From contig OZ005621.1 in assembly GCA_963930655.1 (NCBI GenBank), positions 18,587,001-18,651,000 of the forward strand: a stretch of DNA of 64,000 nt. The letters are read 5' to 3'. The first letter of the stretch is position 1. Each line of letters opens with the position of its first letter. Positions 24,585 to 37,500 of the stretch are shown here, piece by piece. The notes beneath the pieces are model-generated. The model was not told the DNA's origin. It searched no databases and worked only from the letters and a program-made list of their open reading frames with translations. Both the position numbers and the translations under genes were made by a program. The stretch comes from Myrica gale (Eukaryota > Streptophyta > Magnoliopsida > Fagales > Myricaceae).

Positions 24585-27500
24585 ATGGCGAAAGCTGTCG
24601 ATGCGTCGTCGTCGTCGGTCATGCTCACGTCCGGGGCGAGCGGGAGGGTGAACGCGCTCTGCTCTTTGCGGGTGTGGAGAAGTGTTCTAATGCTGATCAA
24701 CGCGTTCGTCCTACTCTTCATGTTGCCGTTCCGCGCTCGGAGGAAGGGACCGTCGTCGTCGAGAAAGGACGAGAAGCACGAGGAAAGCGGTGGGACCCAC
24801 CACATAAAAAGCGGCAGTGGTGGTGGCCCGGTGGTACGGGTCCCAGCGAAGATGGTGCCGCGGAGGAAGCGCGGCGTGGTGGAGCAGGAGGTCGCGACGA
24901 GGAGAGCGCTGGCGATAAGGAGAGTGTCGCAGGATGATGGTGGTGACGACAACTCGGTAAGGGAGTACACGCTGTTTGTTACGGCGAGAGGGGATACTAT
25001 GTTCACGCAGGCGTGGACGCCGGTTTCGGTCAAGATTAGGTAAATGCTTCTTCCTTTTCTCCATTTATTTTCATTTCTAGTGATTTGCTTGGAATTTCAG
25101 GGATGCTTGAATTTCACATTAGTTTTAGTTGGAGTTCATTTCCAACATTGGGTCTTTCAATTTCACCTTGTGACTTTTCTGCAGTTCAATTTTGTTATTA
25201 TTGGTTTAGTTGATACTGTAATTGCTATCAATATTATTGTCAGGACACACTATATTATAACTTTTTGTAATTTTGGGAATGCAATTTTAGGACTTTGGAA
25301 ACGATATTGCTTTTTGGGCACGCGAAAGGGAATAAATTGTGCATAAGCAGGAATTTCCTTTGTTATTTGTTCTTGAAAAACTTCCTTTCTTATTTCAGAA
25401 AGAGAGCATATGTCGTCGCTGTAGATTCTGAGTAATAGTTTTCATATGCAAACTATTGTCGAAAGTATTCTCTATATCAATGTTGAATTTTCAGTTTTTT
25501 TTTATAAATTGAAAACAACCAAAGTCTTTGCTGTTTTTGTCTTTTTGAAATAAGTTATGCGGACAATTATGACATAACCTAACAAACATCTTGTCTGTGT
25601 TAATATCATATTCTCTCGGAAATGGCCATTGATGTTCACTTTTTCTATTCAAAACTTAATGTTCTTCAGTTTCATGGATATTTTGTTGCAGTTTAGAAAC
25701 TAATTTGCTTATTCATGTTTGTATAGCTGGTTTATAGACTTGAGTATCATGGGGACCCATTTGAAATTTCTGTTGGATACATTTGCTGCTTATTAATGTA
25801 CTGGACGAGAATGCTTTGTCCTTGTATATCTTGATGCTACTGTGCAAAATGATTGCATTTCAGCTTTGAATATAAAACTAGAAGGATTGCCCTTGAGGGA
25901 TTAGGATCCTTTGTAATTTCTTGTATGAATTGCATGATGCAATTTGGAGAGAGATAGACATAATAGGTGGACCTTACACTATTTAGTATTGTCAATGTAA
26001 AGTTTCGGACAACATGAGCTCCACCTGTTGTGTCTATTTCTCTCCAAATTGCATCATGCAATTTGAATGAGAAATTGCAGAGGATCTTGGTCGACATTTG
26101 AATATACCGCAGGCAAATCCTCGCTTACTGTCACTTACCCTATGAAAGCTAGTAGCTTATCTGCAACAAATAATAGGGTCTGCAGTAGTTTTCTCTGCAA
26201 TTCCCATTATTAGGACCGTGCCCCAAGGATTTTGGTATCCAAGTGAAGTCAGCCATCAATTCTCTTTTCTCTTTCTTAAGCCGTTATCTCTTTCACTCTT
26301 TCACGTGGTCCCCGCTCTCTAGGGTCCCCTTTCAGGTCTCTTACATGCCTTATATTATGAAAGAATCCACTGGGGTCAGAACAATTTTTTACTTCATGTT
26401 GTGATTTTTATGCAACCAATAATGTTACCTGTACCTTGCAACATTTTTTGGACACTCTTCAGTTGGCACACAGTTTTATTATATCAGCGTCCCAAGGAAA
26501 AAAAGTTTCAGTTTGTGAAAGTTGCTTGTATAATTGTATTATATCAAACATATTATATCACACAGTTTTAACCACTCAATCGCTTGTATTTTCTAAATAA
26601 ATATGTATAATCTGGTTTACCACTTGCTTTGTGGAAGTTGCTTTATCAATTTATGTCTGATTCTCCTGTTTGTCAACAACATGCACTAAGGAGGCTGGAT
26701 TTGGGCCGTTCAGGTTCAGGAGTGAGTCCCGATCAACTTTTTCCTGAACAGGTTGGTGGGTCCAAGTTGGACATCACTAGTTGGAGATATGCAAAAATTC
26801 ACTGGCCTTTTTTAACCTGGTCTAATTCTTGTGAGTTGGAATAAATCATATATCAGCTTTTGCCATTTGCAAGAGGTTTAATTTCTGCCAAATTGGTATT
26901 TAGTTTGAGGGCCTTTATCTCATCTACCCTGTCATGAAACTGAGTACCTCTGTTCAGGGCAAGGGAAGAAAAGGAAAAAAGATGCTAGAAGAAAACAAAA
27001 GATGAACAAATGAGGATTGAATGTTTGTTCCATCTTTTAGGATTCTGGTCAATGTCTATATAAGCGTATCATTGCACTGAGTTCCTGTAGTAATCAATGA
27101 CAGAGGATACTTATGCATCTAGAATTCACGTGTCGGAAAGTTGTGTTCAGACAATCAACATTGCCTTCTGTTTCATCCAATACAAGTCATTATTGGAAGG
27201 TCAAATCATTCTTGGCTTCTTATCCTAATGTGGTCCATTTCATGAATTGTAGCACCAGAATGCACAAGGTTGCATGTAGTCAATTAACAGTCAAATTGAA
27301 CTATTTGGAGATATATCCTGAGTGAACCAGCATGAGGCTTACGATCAGTTTTTTTGAGTTGTTTGTTGTATTATATTTTCCATCACTTTCAAGGAGTCGA
27401 AATATATATATTTTTGTTAGTTAAACAGAGCTTTGCTATATCCATTGAGTGCTATATAGAATCTTATGCTAAGTTCTGCAGCATTTGCCTCGATTGGTTC

Positions 27501-30500
27501 TTCCTGTTCTTAATTTTCCACAGCTGTTCACCTATGCTTTGAACTTTCATATGGTATCTAGGTCCTAATTGCTGCCTACTTTATGCAGGGGAGTGGTTCT
27601 TATTATGCATGGCTTGAATGAACATAGGTATGTGATTTGTGCATGGTCTTTACGATTCATTTTCTATAGACTCTAAACCCTGATTTGTTTCTCAAGAATT
27701 TTCAATTATTGGAAACAGTGGCAGATACAACCATTTTGCGAAGCAGCTGAATGCTAACGGCTACAAGGCTTATGCAATGGATTGGATTGGTAAGTCCAAG
27801 AACCATCTTCACATGCTCACAAGTGCCTTTCACCTTCTAATTAAAGCCATTGTTATTATCTGAATGTGTGTCCTTCGGGATGCTATCAGTTCTTGAGTAT
27901 TGGCAATATATCATTTGCGCAGTATTATTTCAATTGCACTTGAATGTTACATTAGAACAGTTTTCGTAAAGCAGTGGAATAACATATACACTATGCAAAC
28001 AGTGAAAGAAGAGCTTAGGCTGTAGAAAACTCTTAAAGGTCAACAACTTAAACAAGCAGAATCTTGGTAAATGGGATCAGAAGTAATGCTAGGTTTATAA
28101 ATATATTGCTGTATTTACAATGATATTTAGAATGCCAGGCTTACTATCCAAAAATTGTTCGACTGCTATGGGTTAAATATTGTGTTCATCACCCATTTAG
28201 TCTGAGATCCCTGTTCCTTGCTATGGTCTAGAATCAGAGCATAAGGCCTCACAGAGAGGTATCTGATTGATTAGACTCATAGCAGCTTCATGACAACATA
28301 TTGACGATATCAAGAATGGGATATGCTTCTTAAGTTTAATAGCACTTCTCTTTCTTATGAGAAGAGAGCCCATCGAGTATAGTTGTTGATAAGTAAGAAA
28401 GCCCTGCAGTTAATCATATTAATGGTTAGTTTATCTGTTTTTTCCTTAATATTTGTCATAATTTGCATCTACACATCCATTAATGACTTAGGATACTGAC
28501 AAAAAGATCACCACTTAAACACAGTATCATCAATTTAGCTTCGTTTTACTGGAATTGCCCTTTCACCCCCCCCCCCCTCCCCGCCGAACAGGGATCATAC
28601 AAAATCGTAATTGTAAGGTTATAGGTTCTTAAATGTTAAAGCAACGGCTTAAGGTCTTCACTTAACCCATCTATTGCAATTCAGCTACAGTTGCAGCTTA
28701 GTATTATGATGTAGAACATGGCCACTTATTTTTGGTCTCTCAATCTTCTCACATATTATTTGTAATCCACCGTTATCTCCTCCCTCAGTTATCTCAATCT
28801 TCTCACATAGCATCATTGGTGTTTCATTTGCAGGGTGTTGTTATGCGGGGGGGTCGTTTTCTTGATTTTCCAGATTTCATTAGCTTCTTTGTTTGTATGT
28901 TCTAAGTGTTTTTAGTTCAATCTTTGTACTGTTTTCACTCTTTATTCCTTTTAATAAATTATTCTTACTTATCAAAAAAAAAGAAAAAGTTATACAATGA
29001 AGATCCATTTGGAAATTTCCCATCCATCTTTCAGTGCCGGTGTAGAGAAAGGATGCTCATTTTTCCTCCACAAGTTTTATATATCACACTGTCAGGCATT
29101 CTTTTTGCCCACAACTCGCTGTTTCATACTTTTTTAGGTGTTGTACGCTAAAGCTGAATTGTGATCTGACCTCTGCATATTTGAATCAAAAGATACATAT
29201 GCAGGGTTTTGCTCGACTCTATCTGTAGCTTTTTAGTATTCAGGTCTCTTTCTTAATTTTTTTTCCTGTCTCTTTTTGTTTGAAATCTTCTTTTGTGCTG
29301 TTAATTTTTTGAGCTTAAAATATGCTGAACAGTAATATTTACTCCTATTCAGTGGCTTTCGCTACAAATTCTGGTTTTGGGCTCTACTTTTTTTTTTTAA
29401 TTAAATCTAAGCATTTGGGCAATTATTTTTATCCGCACACCTGCTTGAGCCTCCAGTATGCATGAAATATCTTGAACCATAAAATGGGGAGTGGAGGGAG
29501 GGCATGGCTGACTTTAACTCTGTCCTTGTGACTTGGTGCCTTCTTTTTTCCCCCACTCAGAAGTTCATAGTTTTTGTTGTCTATTGGTTCTAATCTGTCT
29601 GTCTGCTCCTTTTCATGTAGGTCATGGTGGAAGTGACGGGCTGCATGCTTATGTTCATTCTCTTGATGATGCTGTTACTGATATGGTATGTTTTGAGGTC
29701 CATTTCAAAGGTTGACAAGAGCATAGTCAAAATAATCAACATAAAGCTTTGGTTTCTTTCATGGCACATTGGTAAAGGCATAGAGTTGGGTTGGGGGAGG
29801 GATTGGGTTCAACTTAATTGCTTGTTTCCTAAATATTTTTCTTTATTTCTGTACAGAAATCATTCCTTGAGAAGGTCGTAGCAGAGAATCCTGGGCTTCC
29901 ATGTTTTTGCTTTGGGCATTCGACAGGTGCAGCAATTGTCTTGAAGGTAAAGTTTGGTCGAAAGATGTGATTCTTGTGATTGTGTGAATAACCTTTCCCT
30001 GATCTAATCGACCTCGAATTTATACAATGTTTTGATTGTTCCGTGTAAATAATTCTAGGCAATGCTTGACCCAAATGTGGAAGCCTGTGTATCTGGTGCA
30101 GTATTCACATCACCTGCAGTAAGAGTTCGGCCAACCCATCCTGTGTTTGTGGTGAGGATATCCTTTTTAACACCATCTCTATTGTATCTGATTTCCTAAT
30201 GCTCACAACCTCAGAACCTATATCGAGGGTCATTTTGCTGATTATCAAAATACACACCATTAAAGTGGAATATTCATATATGTCAGTAGATTCATCAGTT
30301 GACTTCTTGTTTCCTCATTGCAGGTACTGGCCCCAATTGTCTCATTCTTGTTACCAACATATCAATTTAGTGGTGCAAATAAGAAGGGCAGGCCAGTTTC
30401 TCGGGACCCAGAGGCACTAATAGCCAAATATTCAGATCCACTAGTTTATACTGGATCCATCAGGCTAAGAACTGGTAATGAGATTCTCCGAATCACATCC

Positions 30501-30731
30501 TACCTGCAGCAGAACCTGAGCAAATTGAGAGTTCCGTTTCTAGTTCTCCATGGCACTGCTGATACCCTAACTGACCCAGGAGCTTCTCAGAAACTGTATG
30601 AAGAAGCTTCCTCGACTGACAAAACCATCAAATTGTACGAAGGATTCTTACATGATCTCCTTTTTGAACTGGAACGAGAGGGCATTGTGGAGGACATAAT
30701 GGAGTGGTTGAATTGTAGAGTTTGGGGTTAG
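24585..30731 (+). CDS. Monoacylglycerol lipase-like alpha/beta hydrolase, seven exons
   Basis: Predicted serine hydrolase of the plant monoacylglycerol lipase/lysophospholipase group (Hydrolase_4), likely acting on monoacylglycerols or lysolipids at a membrane. Exons are 24585-25039, 27589-27627, 27719-27789, 29621-29685, 29857-29946, 30059-30151 and 30324-30731, all with GT-AG introns. They total 1221 nt, encoding 406 residues. The chosen start gives MAKAVDASSSSVMLTSGASG. An upstream in-frame ATG at 24423 lacks family resemblance. Residues about 30-50 (VWRSVLMLINAFVLLFMLPF) form a membrane segment. Catalytic residues are Ser232 in GHSTG, Asp351 in HGTADTLTDP and His381 in GFLHDLLFE; the oxyanion motif HGLNE starts at 159. 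All parts are intact, so the gene looks functional. Substrate is inferred from family. Intron 1 (2549 bp) holds a MITE and intron 3 an L1 tail. Confidence 0.95.
25906..26086. mobile_element. Fold-back MITE in intron 1 of the hydrolase gene
   Basis: Two arms of about 70 bp. The stretch attgcatgatgcaatttgga near 25929 is inverted near 26035-26060, and both ends carry ggatcctttgtaatttct-like sequence. The transcript could form a long hairpin. A diverged relative lies at 50513-50720. Confidence 0.8.
28830..28990 (+). mobile_element. 5'-truncated L1-type LINE tail in intron 3 of the hydrolase gene
   Basis: Sequence ending taataaattattcttactta followed by tcaaaaaaaaagaaaaag resembles the 3' end common to plant L1 elements. 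No coding part remains. Target duplications were not resolved. Confidence 0.5.
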
Positions 30732-32311
30732 GTAAGTGCAGTGCAGTAGAGTCGTTTAACCAATGGAAAGCAAGAAATTGAAACTCTTATTTTGGGGACC
30801 ATTTTGATAAATTAGAGGAAAAAATATATATATAAAATCGTGGCTTTATTTAAATTCCAGTATTTCTGATTGATTTTTGCTTACATGATCTGGAACTCAA
30901 TGAGTCTCGTAATAGCAAAAGTTCTCGTTTTCTTTAGAGAGTTGAGGATTGATTGCTGGCTTGAAACATTCCCCCCTATTATGATATTGGACAATCCAGT
31001 TGATGATGATGCAAAGTGCATTAATTTGTACAGAAGAACTAGCGGATTAGCCGTATAAAAGTAGACAAGGCAATGGATTTGGCTAGTAAGAATATGACCG
31101 AAATAAAATTCTGGATGCTGTTAGCCTGTGTTTGGCAACGCAACTATTTTTTTACAATTAATTTTTTTTTTTATAAATTCTAACAATTATTTTACAAATT
31201 CCAACAAATTTTTACAAACTTTAATACTGTTTGACAAATTCTAATGCCTTGTCACCAATCCTAAAATAATTTACACTCTAACAAATTTTTTGCCCATTCA
31301 AAAAATTGTATAATTAAATTGGAGAAGAGTTACAAGTGCAATACCCGTCCCCCTCCTTCCCGCACTCCTAGGCTTGGGATGTGCTCTCTTATATTATGGT
31401 ATTTATAATTTATCTTCATTCAAATTTTCTTTGTCATATCTCTATGTATTTCTACTTAGATTAAATTATCCCACCAGTCCCTGAGGCTTAGACCTTTTCT
31501 CAGATTGGTCCCTAAGGTAATTTTTCTTCTACCAGTACCCTTGAGATTTCTTATCTTCCAATCTGCCCATGATTATTTGTTAACCACATGGACTTGAACA
31601 CATTGTTCTACAAACCCACATGGACTGAAGTATGGGTCAAAACACTGATTACAAACCACAGGGATGAGTACGTTACCAAACCAAAAAAATAATTGCATAT
31701 CCAATAACAAACTGAATCTAGACAAAGAAGGGACCATTTTAATATTGACCAGATTTTAAATTCATCTTAAATGACAAGAAAATAAACAAAACACCCAGTC
31801 AAGAGGGACCACTTGTTTCTGAAAATTCAGACAATGACATAGTGGTCCCTCAACAAGCTCATTTGGACACTATCACAATGCATTTTAAAAGCCAAAATCA
31901 CTATACACTATACACTTTTACTTTAAATAAGCATCACGTAAACTAGTGCCCATAAAATATTCTTTCGTTCTAGAAACACAATGACAAACAAGAAAAGTAC
32001 CTTTGTTGCAGAAGGTGCCAACGCATTGACAAAATCTCCTCAATCTCCTCCCTTCATTGACCCAGTTGTCCACGCCTTCTTCGTTAAACAACAAGAAGAG
32101 TTATATGTATCTTCCACGCCTTCTTCGTTACTAAGTGGTTCGCAAAAAATTTGATCGAGGATTAGGGTTCTATCTGTTCTCAAGCTAGGACGGGAAATTT
32201 GAGGCTTTTTTGGTTTTGATTGATACATAGCAATTTTGGGTAGTTAGTTTAACGTGGAATTACAATTTTGGGTCTTGCCTTTTGCGTAGCCATCAAGTCA
32301 CATATTACACG

Positions 32312-32312
32312 C

Positions 32313-32342
<30 letters not shown>
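32312..32342. repeat. ATT trinucleotide repeat
   Basis: About ten uninterrupted copies of att. Confidence 0.9.
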
Positions 32343-32347
<5 letters not shown>

Positions 32348-33118
32348 GAGATGAAATTTTTAAGACGTGTTAGATAGTTATTGGATTTGACATAGTTATC
32401 GTCAGTCATGTATGCAAATTCTATTGGCCTATCTGAAGACATAACTAATCTGACAAACGTTAGAAACCACGATTACCTTTGAGACTGATCTAGAAATGTG
32501 TTAAAATTCAAAGACTAACGGAGTAACTTAGCATGCGGGGTTATCTTTCTGACAAGTCCAAACGATTTTTATCGACTTTTACAAAGCTCCAACCGACACC
32601 TCAGCGCTGACTTCAACGTCCAGTAATCTTCCAACCGTCCCCTGTTCGAAGGCTCGATGCCGGTGTATGCTGCTTCACGCGCCCTTTAGAAAGCAAGTGA
32701 ATCTCAAGCGCCTAGCACATTGGAGAGATCTGCTTGTTGTAAGTTGTAACTCCGTCTTTTGCCAGGAGCCTCTCCTGTGCGACTCCCTCTTTTGCCATCG
32801 CTGATATGGAAGTCTCCCAGAGGAAGTGGCATCGAGGTGCCGACACTTGCACCTTCTCCTCCAGCGAACAACTCCACCTCTTGCGGCAATTTTCAACTTA
32901 GATACGGATCTTTGGATCCGTTTGTAGCTCTTGGTTCTTTTAGGTGTATTTTCTGTGGACATTTGATCATTTTTCTGTGATGTTTTGGGCTATGTGACCC
33001 TTTGGTCTTGTAGTTACCCCTTGGGATCTTTGTGTTCTGCGCTTACATTTTGTGATTTCCCCAGTGTTTCCATTTCTGGTTGAATGATACTACTAGCATT
33101 TGCTTAGGAAATAAAAAG

Positions 33119-33799
33119 GTTAAAGACAGTTTGCACCCTTGTTTGAGAGTGTTGACACATTGAATTTCAATGTTTTATTTTTGAGACATTGAGCCCATTA
33201 TGTTATCTCCCCCAACGATTTGTACCCTGAAGTGAAATTTGATGTCAAATTAGATGATAATCGTTTACATATGCCTCTCACGTGACCTCAGTCTCAATTA
33301 GATTACTGTATTGTCTTTGAATCTCAAACAAGTCACAATTAAATGAACTTCAAAACCCAATAAACAAAAATCACGATTTGTTGAAGCTCATTTAATCGTT
33401 ATTTGTTTAAGATTTAAGGGTAATATAGTAATCTGACATGGACTGAGGTCACATGAGAGACACATGTAAACAATTACCGTCTAATTTGACGTTAAATTTC
33501 ACTCAAGTGTGCAAATCGTTGGAGGAGATAACATAATGAGTTCAATATCTCTAAAATAAAACATTAATTTAATTGTGATTTGTTTAAGATTTAAGAGCAA
33601 TATAGTAATCTGACAGGGACTTAGGTCACGTGAGAGGCACATGAAAACAATTACCGTCTAATTTGACGCCAAATTTCACTTAGATGTGTAAATTGTTGGA
33701 GGAGAAAACGTAATGAGCTCAATATATCTAAAATAAAACGTTAGGATGCAATGTGTCAACAGTTCCAATATAATGGGTGCAAAATGTATTTAACAGAAA
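33119..33799. mobile_element. TIR element with internal repeats
   Basis: Ends ttaaagacagtttgcaccc and gggtgcaaaatgtatttaac are inverted repeats. Inside, the block with taatttgacgttaaatttca and ataacataatgagttcaata occurs in inverted (33160-33330) and direct (33470-33560, 33650-33745) copies. Target duplication not clear. Probably a rearranged non-autonomous Mutator-type element. Confidence 0.6.
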
Positions 33800-34548
33800 A
33801 AATAAAAGAGTAATCAGCCAACCAGTTTAACCCCCTCTCTCTCTCTCTTTCCTTCTTTCGGTCTTCTTTCAGTCCCCTGCCTTTACCAAGTACGAAGAAT
33901 ATGGTTACTTCTTATATTGTAATCCCAATGTGTATTTCCGTGAACAGAAAACAACTGGCGTAATCTTCTACACACATTTAGATGCAAAAGCAAAACCTAA
34001 TCACATGAGCCGTGGGATCTTACCAAGGAGGGAAGATAAACATCCTGACGAAAAGATAAATTATGGATGCAACCGGTTACTTCAAGGAGCCATATGAAAG
34101 GAGGTGGGCTTTAGAATAAAACCAAATCAAACTAAGCGCATAACCCTCATCAAGGCAAAAATCACATGCATGTATGCATGCCAACACAAAGGCCATCAGT
34201 AACCCACAGAAAACTGTTATCAAGGAAACCTAACCTAGTAGACAATTTGTTTCAAACAATTCTTCTACCATTCAATTTCTTTTTTTGTTCTTTTCTTTCA
34301 TGCGAGTAATTCAAACAAGCTGACACTTCACAGTTGCTGGCACTGTGATTTCCAGTCATGACTGCAGGACTACTATTCGGCTGTCCAGCAATTATGTCAG
34401 CAATGAGACGTGACTGGAGCACATTCCAATCTCATGTATCAATTAGGCACTATGTCTGTTCAAGAACACGGAACAGTAACCTTGATAAGAGTATGACAGA
34501 GAGACATCAAAGCCCAAAAATTTCTCCGGTCTCTGTCCTTCCCATACC

Positions 34549-37500
34549 CTACATCTTCTTAAGAGTGTTCACATAGGTATAACTGGAAAATGTTACAAAA
34601 AGCTTGCGGAACCTGCAGAAATAAATAGATCATGAAAGAAAGATGGTCATTTTGAGTGTTTATCTTGTAGTATGTTGGATTTAAGTAGCCAGAGGTCTAA
34701 GCCCTTAGATTTCTAATAACGAAGGAAGTAGCATCAGCTTCACATAAAAGCTAGGTATTATAGTAAAGAAGGCAACCAAATGCATCTAATAACAAGAAAG
34801 GTTTTTGTTATTTTCTATTGAAAATGAGGGAAAGGGTAAGTACCAAACCCATTGGCTTGTGTGCTGTGCCATTGCGAGGAAACTCTTCAGGGGATGCTCA
34901 GTTAGCAAGCAATGCATCTCCTCACGTGAGTGTGTCATGGCATGTAAAATGGACAACCAGATATCAAGGGGTCCACTATACTTCCTTAATATGTTGGTAC
35001 TGACCTGAGGACAACGAAAAAAGTCCAGAAGATTCGTGATATTTGGGCAAGATGGCAAGAAAAAAAAATCTCAAATCAGGTTAAACAAGAAAAGCTAAGA
35101 AAGCCTGAGCATGCACAGATAATTAATTTCTGAGAAAAGAACTGAAGGAAAGAATACGTACAAGTTCCCAGGCCTCAATATTTCCGTGTGAAGTATCATG
35201 CAAGAACTTGCTGCTAACAATATATTTGGAATAAAATGGAAATCTTAAAACCTATATGGGGGCCAAGTACATAATTCATCTGAGCATCATGTCAGTATCA
35301 CAATATAAAAATTGGAAGGGTTCTCATCATAGTTATGGTTGATATTGTGCCAATTTCACTGTAAAACCTCTGTCTTGATCAAGAAACTGTAGTTGGGTGT
35401 TGGTGCAAAGGTTCCACAGCTCAATCATGACTCAGACCACAGGTTACAAGTGCATTTAGTTACAGACTTCAAGAAGTTTTGATATCATTTTGGGCTAGAT
35501 GAATTCCACATTCCTCATTTTACTCTACGACAATCATTTTTGAGCACTAATCTTTATAGTATATAAATTTAATGTCCTTTAACGGTCTCAATGATAGCAG
35601 AAGAAAGCACCAGAAAGTGGAATATTCAGAAGTACTGCGTGGAAACTAATGCTTGGTTCAAGTTGAAAGTATTCTGAGAAGATCACACGTGAGATTGAAA
35701 TACATAATAGGAGATGGCACTGCAATTATCTAGAGCACAATCAATCTAGCAAAGCAAGAGTTTAGTAAACCTACTAGAGCTTCCATGTTCCAAACAACAA
35801 GAAGTTTCTTCCATACTCTAGGAATCTGCTATTATAACCACAGTACAACTTCTAAAACTATTTGTGAAATGGGGATGATTAAAAAGGGTAGAGAAAACAC
35901 ACCTACAGAAAATGTACTTTGGGCACTAGTTCCTAATAGGATTACCAATGAACTATGATACTTGCTTTTAAGTGGTAAATATCAGAGGTACTTGAAGGCA
36001 CAATTGGATATTTTCTTGTGGCTATGAAAATAAAAGTAGAATTGAAAATGCAATAATCAGATTTCAACTTACCAGACCCCGTAATGGACATCCCGGTGAT
36101 TACTGACCAGAGACACCATAGTTATCAAAAGTAATAATCTGACATTAGCCCACATGGAAAATGGGATATTAGAGGTGATCAACATCTCTTTCTCATTACA
36201 AAGAAAAACAGTAATATGGACAACAATCTCACCGAGTCAATATCGTGACCCTTAATCTCCTCTTCAATAATCTTAGCCAGTAAAGTATGGTTCCAAACCT
36301 TGCCAAAACCATCCTAAGAAGGGATCCATGTCAAATAGTGCTTCAAACAAGACATCATAAGTTCTTCCCCCACAGTTAAGAGTAGAACCTGGAAATCTGG
36401 ATGGTCTAGAATCTTCACTTGTTGAAGTGCAACCTGTGTATAAGATTTCATACGATCAACAATCAACATAAAAGTTGTTGAACAGTGAAAATCTTTCCAC
36501 TAGAGAAAAAGAAAGGATTCTCAAGTTTTCTGCTCAGTAACCCTTAATACGAATCATAAAAACGACAATAAGTTGGCAGCAGCAAAATAATTTCAAAATT
36601 AACTTCACGCATGAACAGAAGATTGGGTTTTCATTGCAAAGTTTATACTAGTGCAGCTTCCATGTCTCGAGTAGGCATTGATTCACCATTCTAAGTTAAT
36701 TTCAGAATGACATCTATATGTCCCACATAACAGATCACCTTGAGAACTGCACAAGCCTGATAAAGCTCTTCTTTTCTAATATTACCCATGCCATCTGCAT
36801 CACCTACAAAAAAAGAGAAACAAAGAAAAGAAAATAAACAGAAGAAAGTGCTAAAAAAAAGAGGGATAAATATGATTGGACAAGATCCAATGTGCCTCAC
36901 CCTAACAGTCTGCAGCAATCATAAATGGAGCAGTATACGTTTACACCTGTTGTTCAACAACTTCTGGTATAAACTTACACAACTGTGCAAAGAAGCGTCA
37001 AATGGGCTAAAAAACTTTTTGTTTTATCCTGCCCCAAAAAAGCCCCTCTTTATAAAGTACCACTAGAAATATAAAAATAGAAATGAGCCAAATAAGAAAG
37101 CAGTAGAATCAATTATACTACTAGCTAAAAATAATGAATCTAACCGAATGGGCAATAAAAGATAATATATAGAAAAAGGGAAAAATCACATATTGGACCC
37201 TCATCCCCCTTTCTACAATGTGCACCTCAAACTTTCAATATCAGTTTTTGCTACCTCATACTATCAAGCAGTTGCATTTGCACCTTTTGAGAGCTAAAAT
37301 ATCTAAAAAGTCTTCGCCTAAAACAAAAATATCCAGAGCTCCTTTACCAGCGTTTTTTTTTCAAGGGTACTGTGGACATTTTAAGCCCGTGAGAGTCTAC
37401 ATTACAGATTCATAGTAGTTTGAGAGTGACACATACCGAAATTAAAAGTTTAAAGTGCATATTGCACAATGAGTGGTAGTTAGTGAGTGCAAAGTCTAGT

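Larger units (their letters stand above)
30732..34548. other. Intergenic region between convergent hydrolase and PIG-L genes
   Basis: Both genes end here. No further gene supported. A GC-richer patch at 32650-32960 has short open frames that I do not recognise. An (ATT)n tract lies at about 32312-32342 and a TIR element at 33119-33799. Confidence 0.5.

Noticed and set aside
24494-25033. Minus-strand open frame of 179 codons
   Set aside because: It is the antisense shadow of the GC-rich first exon of the lipase gene, which has family-specific sequence on the plus strand.
26629-26844. Open frame of 71 codons in intron 1 of the lipase gene
   Set aside because: No matching family and no splice signals joining it to the gene; treated as intron sequence.
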